A stretch of 64,000 bases of DNA from Nansenia antarctica (taxonomy: Eukaryota > Chordata > Actinopteri > Argentiniformes > Microstomatidae): assembly GCA_963989245.1 (NCBI GenBank), contig OZ022342.1, forward strand, positions 36,392,134 to 36,456,133. Reading direction: 5' to 3'. This document shows, piece after piece, positions 57,967 to 64,000 of this stretch. The translations under genes and the position numbers were made by a program. The notes below the pieces were generated by a model that saw nothing but the letters and a program-made list of their open reading frames with translations, was not told the DNA's origin and did not search any database. Numbering within the stretch: position 1 is the stretch's first letter; every line of letters starts with the position of its first letter.

Positions 57967-59318
57967 GGCTGCATTCGTAAATTCGCCCTGAGAGCGCCGG
58001 AGCGTCCCCGAGACTGCCTCTAGTCCAGTCATGTCAAAGTGAAATACACAGGGGGCCAACATTTAAAAATGGTACAAGTGGAGGGCCGGGCTGGTTCAAT
58101 GTTTATTAAAACTCGCAATTATTGCACATATTGAACCAATACCAATAACACAGCCTATATTGCACTTAACATTAATCATTAAATTAAGTAAAACATAAAT
58201 AAAATCAGTTGCAATATTTTCTCAAGGCTCTTTCAGTAATAAATTGAAAACGTTTTATTTTTTATTTTTTTTAACAGGTAAACAGCTAAATGTAATTTTC
58301 ATTCAAAGCTCAATGGCAAGATAAATGCAAAAATGAAACAGCATGCATTAAAAACAAATCAGTGTGCTGCTCCGATCCTCACCAATGACTGTCTTCTATA
58401 ATAAAATTAGAAAAGTTAGTGCAAACTTGCAAAAGTGCAAAACAGTTGCATTAATTTCTTAGGCAACATGTCCCTGGGTCCATTCAACTGGAGAAAAAAT
58501 AAATAATTCCCTTCAAAGAAATATCAAGTCCAAGTCCTTTCTGCTCACTTGGCTGAGGCTGAGCCCGATACTTGGTGTCTCATCTTGAGTACAAGTTCAT
58601 TAATGTTTGGGGTCAGGCTCTGAGCTGAGGAAATCCTCAGGATTGAGTTCAGATGTTCATCACTAAGACGACTCCTATGTGATGTTTTGTTTAGTTTCAT
58701 CAACGAAAACAGTTGTTCACACACGTATGTGCTGCCAAACATAGACGGCGTGCGAGCAACTTGGGTGCGCAGCTCAGGCATTGTGTCGGGGATGAAACGA
58801 GCAAACTCAGCAGCGCCACGGACTCATATTTTGCCTTCAATGTGTCATTACACTGGAGCTCAATCAGCGCCATTTGGAGATTTGCTGGTGCACTTTCCAC
58901 GTCAACTGCAAATGGATTGCTGAGCAGTTGAAGCCTGCTTTTTTGGGCTTCAAAGTCGGAAAATCTCCGCCTGAATTCGGCAGCAAGTATGCCGAGTTTG
59001 TCAGCAAACTGTACTCGGGAACACTCGGGAATTGACGGCGATGTTTCGGCCTCCACTGTGACTGTGCTGCTGCTGCTCATGACGAGTACTGAAGTGAAGA
59101 GAAGACGCGGGGTCGCGCTCGCTCGCGGGCACTCGGTACGCGCCAATGCATCGTGGGACTTGTAGTATTATGGTGCTGCGGGCACATAATACTGCGGGCC
59201 GGTTTTAATAGTAATTAAATATCATCCCGCGGGCAAGAGAGAACTCATTCACGGGCCTGATCCTACTTGGTCCCATTGTGACATTGAACCCAGTGTGCGC
59301 GAATTTACGAACGCGGCC
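57967..59318. mobile_element. MITE with GGCTGCGTTCGTAAATTCGC-type ends holding another hAT fragment
   Basis: Left ggctgcattcgtaaattcgc and right gcgaatttacgaacgcggcc are complementary. Between them lies a hAT C-terminal coding piece (59081-58545) and non-coding DNA. The same ends bound the ~140-bp unit at 61490-61628. Confidence 0.75.
58545..59081 (-). pseudogene. hAT transposase C-terminal part, frameshifted
   Basis: FADKLGILAAEFRRRFSDFE, NPFAVDVESAPANLQMALIE, LQCNDTLKAKYESVA, then a frame change near 58800 and MPELRTQVARTPSMFGSTYV, CEQLFSLMKLNKTSHRSRLS, DEHLNSILRIS. This is the dimerisation end of GTF2IRD2/SCAND3-like hAT transposases. It belongs to a different copy from the N-terminal half at 57824-57234. 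Confidence 0.82.
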
Positions 59319-59349
<31 letters not shown>

Positions 59350-59449
59350 CATTCTCGCACTTATTGATTAGCTGTCGCGTGCCACTGTTTAAGCTGTCGC
59401 GTGCCACTGCTGGCACGCGTGCCATAGGTTGCCGACCCCTGTACTAGAC

Positions 59450-59684
59450 GATATGAACCATCAGGTTTCTTCACTGGCAGAAGAGGTGTATTGCTTTGAG
59501 GATATTGAGTTATTTTCAAGACTCCTGCCTCTAATAGTCCTTTGATCTGTGGCTCAATCCCATCAATTGCATCCTGCTTCAATTGGTATTGATTCTTCCA
59601 AGGGGGTCTGCACCCGGTCTGAGTTAAACTCTTAAAGGACGAGCTGATTTCACAAATCCAATGTCTGTACTGTTCTTTGCCCAT
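59450..59684 (-). pseudogene. ERV RT, N-terminal fingers
   Basis: Reads TGCRPPWKNQYQLKQDAIDG, GIEPQIKGLLEAGVLK, NTPLLPVKKPDGSYRLVQ, the start of a retroviral RT, ending at the hAT insertion site 59449. The rest follows on the far side of the hAT at 56631. Confidence 0.9.
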
Positions 59685-60385
59685 AGGTGTGCTGGCACAT
59701 TCTGCATCATTTCCTCTCTGAGGTCTCTTTCCGCTTGTACAGGAAGGGTTAGATTGTTCATTAGCTTCACAGTGTGGGGATGTCCCATCCCTTGAGCAGA
59801 GATCATCAGTTTTGTAAACTGTCCATCACTGCTCCTCCAGATAACAGGGTTTTCTTTTGTTGTTACAAATCTGGCTTTCTCTGAGTCTGCCATCATTGCC
59901 CCTAAATGCTTCTGCTCATAATGTTCAGATATCATAAGTGTCACATGTGGGATGCTACCCTCAACCTTATGTTCCTGACCTAGATAACTGTGACTGTTTA
60001 CCTTCATAGCCGCTCCCTGAGGGCCTAGGATTATACAACTTGTGCTAAGCTGTACCTGTTTTGGCTGATGCTTTAGCCACTCATCTGGGTTTGAGTCTGC
60101 GGCATTTCTGAAATACTGGAGCGTACAATGTAGTGGATTGGTAGGCCGTCTGGCCCCCGGCAAGTTTGCCAGGATATAATTGTCCCACATCCTTGCTGGT
60201 TCCATCAGGTCTGGGCTAAGCCCTCCTACCCAATACACCATGGATGCGTTGTTGTCCATCATGACAGACAGTTGTCTGTATTCTGATGGCACCGTCACCT
60301 GACAGCCGTCAGGTGTGCATTTCACTGTACAGTTCAATTGGCATAAGGCATCTCTTCCAAGAAGCCCTATTGGTGTATGTTCTGA
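59624..60385 (-). CDS. ERV pro-pol linker: protease end plus 2H-phosphoesterase-like segment
   Basis: Starts at the hAT insertion (60386) with the C-terminal protease block GLLGRDALCQL. After about 60 residues a segment shows two HxT motifs 61 residues apart: PLHCTLQYF (His codon 60130-60128) and PHVTLMIS (His codon 59947-59945). Hydrophobic strands lie between (STSCIILGPQG). Paired hydrophobic-HxT/S-hydrophobic motifs are the signature of the 2H phosphoesterase superfamily. It is followed by a stretch leading to the RT. The frame is open throughout. The assignment is by motif only; it could instead be a lineage-specific structural segment. Confidence 0.6.
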   Translation of the reverse strand, partial: SEHTPIGLLGRDALCQLNCTVKCTPDGCQVTVPSEYRQLSVMMDNNASMVYWVGGLSPDLMEPARMWDNYILANLPGARRPTNPLHCTLQYFRNAADSNPDEWLKHQPKQVQLSTSCIILGPQGAAMKVNSHSYLGQEHKVEGSIPHVTLMISEHYEQKHLGAMMADSEKARFVTTKENPVIWRSSDGQFTKLMISAQGMGHPHTVKLMNNLTLPVQAERDLREEMMQNVPAHLWAKNSTDIGFVKSARPLRV

Positions 60386-60866
60386 CCAGGGCTGGACTGG
60401 GACAAAAATTAGGCCCTGGCATTTTTGGCCCAGACAGGCCCACCCCAATCGGTCGGACCACACCGACCAGCACAAAAAGACTTGCCTTATATACTCGTCT
60501 TATATACTGTACTGTGCTGTACAGTCATATGAAAAACTGTAGTATTCCCCCAAACCACTACAAAGACGACTACATGCAGTAAGCAATGGTACCAGTGCAA
60601 GTAGACCAGTGTACTCACTCACTCTTGACTGGCGGTGGTGGCCATGGGGTACACAATCTCCATACTTGACTCAAGTACAGTAGAAGTAAAATGTTATCAA
60701 AGAAAAAGCACCAGAAGTCAAAGAATAATTTCAAATGTTTTATTATATTAAATAATATATAATAAATTCAAATATTTAAGTACTAGTAATACATGCATTT
60801 ACCAACATATTTTACCGGACAAAGACCGGTAACTACCGGTTAACGGAAACCCAGCTGTACAGCTAC

Positions 60867-61843
60867 TAGGGGTGTAATGGATCACCTAACTCACGGATCG
60901 TGTCACGGTTTTTGAGTCACGGATCGGATCATTTTTCGAATCAACACAAAACATACAAATAAAAACTTTTTCCTTGAATTCTGTAAAAACACCACTTTTA
61001 CTGTGTAAAACCCAACAACATTCAAGATGTCAAAACTGGTATATATATGTGTGTGTATGCAAATGATGCAGTAGGAGAGAGGGGGGAGGCACCTGGTTGC
61101 AGCAGTGAATCACTGGGCTCTTTAAAGCAGACAAATAAACATGTTTTATGCCACTTTTAACTAAATAATAAAGTGAAACCTTACTTTAAACATGGTATAA
61201 AAAATTTGGCTACATTATCAGAAGTTGTCAAGCTGCCTTTTTCGTGCCTCCCGTCAACACACCAGGGTGATGACGTGGCAAATGTGTGGCCATGCTCGTA
61301 CGACTTTCTCGTTGCACAACGCTTAAACGCCGTAACTTTTTTATCGACCACACTTTGTCCGTCATTGTTATAATTGACAGAGAAGCCAAAGTGCTCCCAT
61401 ACATGGGATTTAAATTACGAGGGAGGCATTTCGAGTTCTTCTCTGTCGCCAACATTAGCAGCACTACTCAACTCGCCATGATACACTTGGGCTGCGTTCG
61501 CATATTTGCTCTGAGAGCGCCGGAGAGCACACTGGGTCCGACGTCATAAAGGGACCAAGTAATTTGATTGGACAAGAGGCGTTCCATGAATGCTGATCAG
61601 ATTCCAGAGCGAATTTACGAACGCAGCCTTGTTGTTCTGGATTTTTCTTTCATTATCAACCTATCATTGCGCTTTAGATTAAAACAAAGCACGCAACTGC
61701 AGCGTCTATCTTTTCATGGCAACTCTACATTGTCATTTACAAGGGATATTAACTAATATTAAGTGATATTATTTATACATTTTGCAATTGATCCGCGGTA
61801 CACATGCGTGCCGAACCGTGGGGGGCGATCCGTTACACCCCTA
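60867..61843. mobile_element. hAT MITE, TSD ACAGCTAC, nested in the hAT
   Basis: TAGGGGTGTAATGGATCACC at the left and GATCCGTTACACCCCTA at the right. ACAGCTAC at 60859-60866 and 61844-61851. 977 bp, non-coding, and containing the 140-bp unit at 61490-61628. Confidence 0.92.
61490..61628. mobile_element. ~140-bp MITE with GGCTGCGTTCG ends
   Basis: ggctgcgttcgcatatttgc ... gcgaatttacgaacgcagcc. The core gagagcgccggagagcacac and gacgtcataaagggaccaag also occurs inside both BED-hAT copies (2668-2808, 5891-6026). Confidence 0.85.
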
Positions 61844-61851
61844 ACAGCTAC

Positions 61852-62136
61852 CTATATTTTCCTTACCGGGTCAACGGTTACAGGCTGACTCGGCCCCGCT
61901 TCTTCTGTATCCTCTCTATCCTCTGTATCTGTGCCCTGCTCCCGCTCCTCCCTGCTAGCCTCCTCTTCAACCTGTTGCTGTTGCTGCTGTGGTAAACTTG
62001 AGGGTGCAGCAGCCCCTGCAGCAAACATGTCCCTAATGTTTACACATTTGGCAGCATCTGCCTCGAGTTTCTTTTTGTTTTTCTCCCTAAGTTTTTCCCA
62101 TCCTCCCTTCCGTTTTTGTGTGCTTTTGCACTCCAT
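61852..62136 (-). pseudogene. short coding-like stretch in the hAT, Lys-rich then poly-Gln
   Basis: Reads MECKSTQKRKGGWEKLREKN, AAKCVNIRDMFAAGAAAP, then SLPQQQQQQVEEEASREERE and on to KI. KxxxKKLEADAAKC and RDMF look like the start of hAT/zinc-finger MYM-type transposases of fish. The downstream frame is cut off at the nested hAT. Moderate support only. Confidence 0.5.
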
Positions 62137-62438
62137 CTCTCTCAGTATCCACTATCCAGGCTACTATTTATTTTGCCACCGGCTCGGCCCAAAACTACCG
62201 CGAAACTGAGACGGAGGTCTGGTGCTGCGTGCGTGCGTGACCCCTGACCCCCCCCCCCCCTCTCTCTCTGTTGATTGGGCCAGCTGTCTTGACCAATGGG
62301 CCGCTGTCCACGATTTATGGGCCGTTCGATGGTAGCTTTCGGCCGGGCCGCTGGTAAAAAAATTATATATATATATATATATTTTGCCGTCCGGCTCGGC
62401 CCAAAACTGCCGCGGCCCAGATGGCCAGTCCAGCCCTG

Positions 62439-62691
62439 GTTCTGACACAAGTATAGGCAGAGTAGCTCTCTGTCCCTTGTACTCAAGGTCTACAAGCTCA
62501 GTAGTTGGTATCAGCTGTTTTATTCCCTCAAATCCGATTGTCTTTACATATTTTCCTGACATAGGAAGGTGCGTGGCGTCTTCAGGCTTCACACAGGTAT
62601 AGGCCACTCCACTGTCCACCATCAATTCTAATGGACGTTTGTTGACCGATACCCAGATAGTTGGCTCATTCTCAGGCCTGTTTGTCACCAC
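62439..62691 (-). pseudogene. ERV aspartic protease, N-terminal part
   Basis: Reads NEPTIWVSVNKRPLELMVDS with the active-site triad as Asp-Ser-Gly (Asp codon 62616-62614) in LMVDSGVAYTC, then KYVKTIGFEGIKQLIPTTEL. DSG in place of DTG is found in several retroviral and retropepsin proteases. The frame overlaps the end of gag by about 20 bases in a different frame. Cut at 62439 by the hAT; the second part resumes at 60385. Confidence 0.88.
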
Positions 62692-63432
62692 CAGCTGGCT
62701 CCTCCCACTCGGATCTTCTGGGCACCCCTATAGCCCTCCTACCCCGTAGGGGTTCACCACTCCTGGAGCAGGTGCAGCAGGAGGCCAATATCCTCCTCTT
62801 TGTCTCCCCCCTGCGGGCCCCCTGGGGCCTCTTGTAGCAGGTACGGGCTAGATGTCCATACTGGCCGCATTGGAAGCATGGCCCTAGAGTCTTCCTCACT
62901 GCCGCTGGTGGTGGTCCTTGGCCAGGCTGTGTGTATGGCTGGTATGGAACCGCTTGCACCCCTGGTGGCCCCTACGGATATGGCAGGTAAGTAGCAGGAT
63001 ACCCCCCTTGTGGCCCCTGAGGGTATGACTGGGGAGGTACAGTCTGCACCCCAGGTGGCTGTTGCTGTGGCAGAGGTGGGACCTGTAAGGCTAAAGCCTG
63101 CACTTTCTCTTTATTTCTCTTGCCTTCAGTCAATTGCACTTGAGTCAATCTTCTAAGAGTCTCTAGGTCTTGTGTTTTCTGTGCTTGAGCTTTCTTTCTA
63201 TATAGATCTACTTGATGTGCTACATTGTCTATATAAACAGCCTTATTCATGTGTCGTAGCCCCATCAGCTCTGCTAGCTTATTCTTGACTGGGGTAGGTA
63301 GTCCTTCTTGTATTTTCTCCCTTATGGTGGCCTTCTCCAGTGGGTTGTCTTCAGCATCCTTCCCTGTTACACTCCTCCATTGTGTGTGCACACGAGCAAC
63401 AAATCCTCTTGGATTCTCATCTTCCCCTAGTG
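62672..63432 (-). pseudogene. ERV gag (capsid end and nucleocapsid), in-frame stop, 5' part missing
   Basis: Encodes the structural polyprotein end. The first residues up to 63433 belong to the hAT, so the frame begins at the insertion. Capsid-like helices (EDENPRGFVARVHTQWRSVT, ATIREKIQEGLPTPVKNKLA) are followed by a coiled stretch and a Pro/Gln-rich linker. TAG at 62974-62972 interrupts the frame. After it comes a CCHC zinc knuckle, CFQCGQYGHLARTC, and a basic tail to TGA at 62672. One knuckle is usual for gamma/epsilon-type gag. Confidence 0.88.
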
Positions 63433-64000
63433 CAGGGGTAGGCAACCTTTTTGATATGAAGTGCCATTTTTTAATTTTCTTGTTAGAAAGTGTGCCAACC
63501 ACAATATCAACATTAATTATGACTCGACATCAAACCAAACCAAACAGACCAACAGATCTGCAATTTTATTCCACAACATGAACAACAATTTTCAGCAAAG
63601 AGCTATGTATGCAAAGCCATGTATGCTAAATAAACCTAAAAATGTAACTAACTGAAACTTGAACAAAATTACCAACATAACATCTAAGACAACTAAACTT
63701 TGTGATGCGTAGCACAACTTTAAGCAAATTGGAGCGCTCAATTTCTACCAAAGTTGCTAACTGCGCTCCCTATGGTTATCATTTTAATAAGTAGGCCTAA
63801 CTGGAGGGTGATTATACAAGGGTCTTACTTGTATGAATTATAATTTATATTTATATAATTATTTGGTTGTTACTTACATTTTATTCTTTTATTCCAACCA
63901 CAACAAACATATATATTTTTTTGGGTTGCAAAGAGCTATGTATGCAAAGCCATGTAAAACAGTCCTAACAATCAATGTGATCCCTGGCCCTGTTTTCCTT
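63433..64000. mobile_element. hAT element (second copy of the 56632 family), runs off the window
   Basis: CAGGGGTAGGCAACC begins at 63433. The following 560 or so bases match 56632-57195 almost base for base. The expected TSD is ccctagtg (63425-63432); the right copy is outside the window. It cuts ERV gag. Confidence 0.9.

Larger units (their letters stand above)
56632..59441. mobile_element. hAT element, TSD TACTAGAC, inserted in ERV pol
   Basis: CAGGGGTAGGCAACC at 56632 and GGTTGCCGACCCCTG ending at 59441. TACTAGAC at 56624-56631 and 59442-59449. Its left ~570 bp is nearly identical to the element starting at 63433. It carries a partial hAT transposase (57824-57234) and a further nested insertion (57967-59318). 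Confidence 0.93.
60386..62438. mobile_element. hAT element, TSD GTTCTGAC, inserted in ERV protease
   Basis: CAGGGCTGGACTGGGAC at 60386 and GGCCAGTCCAGCCCTG ending at 62438. GTTCTGAC at 60378-60385 and 62439-62446. A second hAT (60867-61843) is nested inside. The right part (61850-62140) holds a minus-strand KLREKNKKKLEADAAKCVN coding-like stretch with a poly-Gln run, perhaps a transposase N-terminal remnant. Confidence 0.93.
53263..63432 (-). mobile_element. endogenous retrovirus, minus strand, interrupted by three hAT elements
   Basis: Order on the minus strand: gag (63432-62672), protease (62691-60280), a linker segment with HxT motifs, RT and RNase H (59684-54950), an unknown terminal ORF (55034-54426), polypurine tract, LTR. 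hAT insertions sit at 63433-64000+, 60386-62438 and 56632-59441, all with readable ends. Integrase and a recognisable envelope gene are absent. RT sequence and the 4-bp TSD of the related solo LTR suggest a class I (gamma/epsilon-like) retrovirus. Defective. Confidence 0.88.

Noticed and set aside
60286..60582. 98-aa + strand ORF spanning the hAT edge
   Set aside because: Crosses the insertion boundary and is antisense to the ERV frame.

Overview
The window is teleost-type nuclear DNA. It has long introns, spliced vertebrate genes, L2/CR1-like LINEs, Tc1/mariner and many hAT transposons, tRNA-derived SINEs, an endogenous retrovirus (ERV) and very long dinucleotide repeats. There is no bacterial gene organisation and no CRISPR array.

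Region 1 (about 1-28200, + strand) is the C-terminal two thirds of a lipin (phosphatidate phosphatase) gene, most like lipin-2/3. I could place thirteen consecutive exons with in-phase junctions. Together they encode 511 residues to the stop at 25302-25304, including the catalytic DxDxT motif (16983-16997) and the LxxIL motif (17111-17125). The gene starts upstream of the window. Its first visible intron (194-10978) holds a Tc1 transposon (3637-10737) that was itself invaded by hAT elements. Other introns hold an L2-like LINE, a THAP-domain transposon, SINEs and MITEs. Four boundaries of this one gene have seeded tandem repeats: the donor of exon 5, the donor of exon 9, the donor of exon 12 and the stop codon. 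The last intron ends in about 500 bp of pure TG directly before the acceptor.

Region 2 (about 28200-48000) is nested repeats with no host gene that I recognise. A 10-kb element has long inverted arms (28849-33450 and 38367-38859). Inside it are an L2-like LINE, itself split by a 2.5-kb insertion, and a decayed DNA transposon (33883-36976). Then comes a hAT with a perfect 8-bp target duplication (38878-43303) carrying a 903-codon LINE ORF, followed by a Harbinger-like element, tRNA-like modules and SINEs.

Region 3 (48267-49757, + strand) is an intact single-exon ORF for a RING, coiled-coil, PRY-SPRY protein of TRIM type without a B-box. A solo retroviral LTR with an ACTG target duplication follows (50062-50503).

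Region 4 (53263-64000, - strand) is a defective ERV: the 3' LTR, a terminal ORF of unknown type, pol (RT and RNase H), a segment between protease and RT with paired HxT motifs like 2H phosphoesterases, protease, and gag with a CCHC knuckle. It is broken by three hAT insertions, one of which contains a further hAT. The right end of the ERV lies outside the window.

Only the lipin gene and the RING-SPRY gene look like functional host genes. Everything else coding is transposon or retrovirus, mostly broken.
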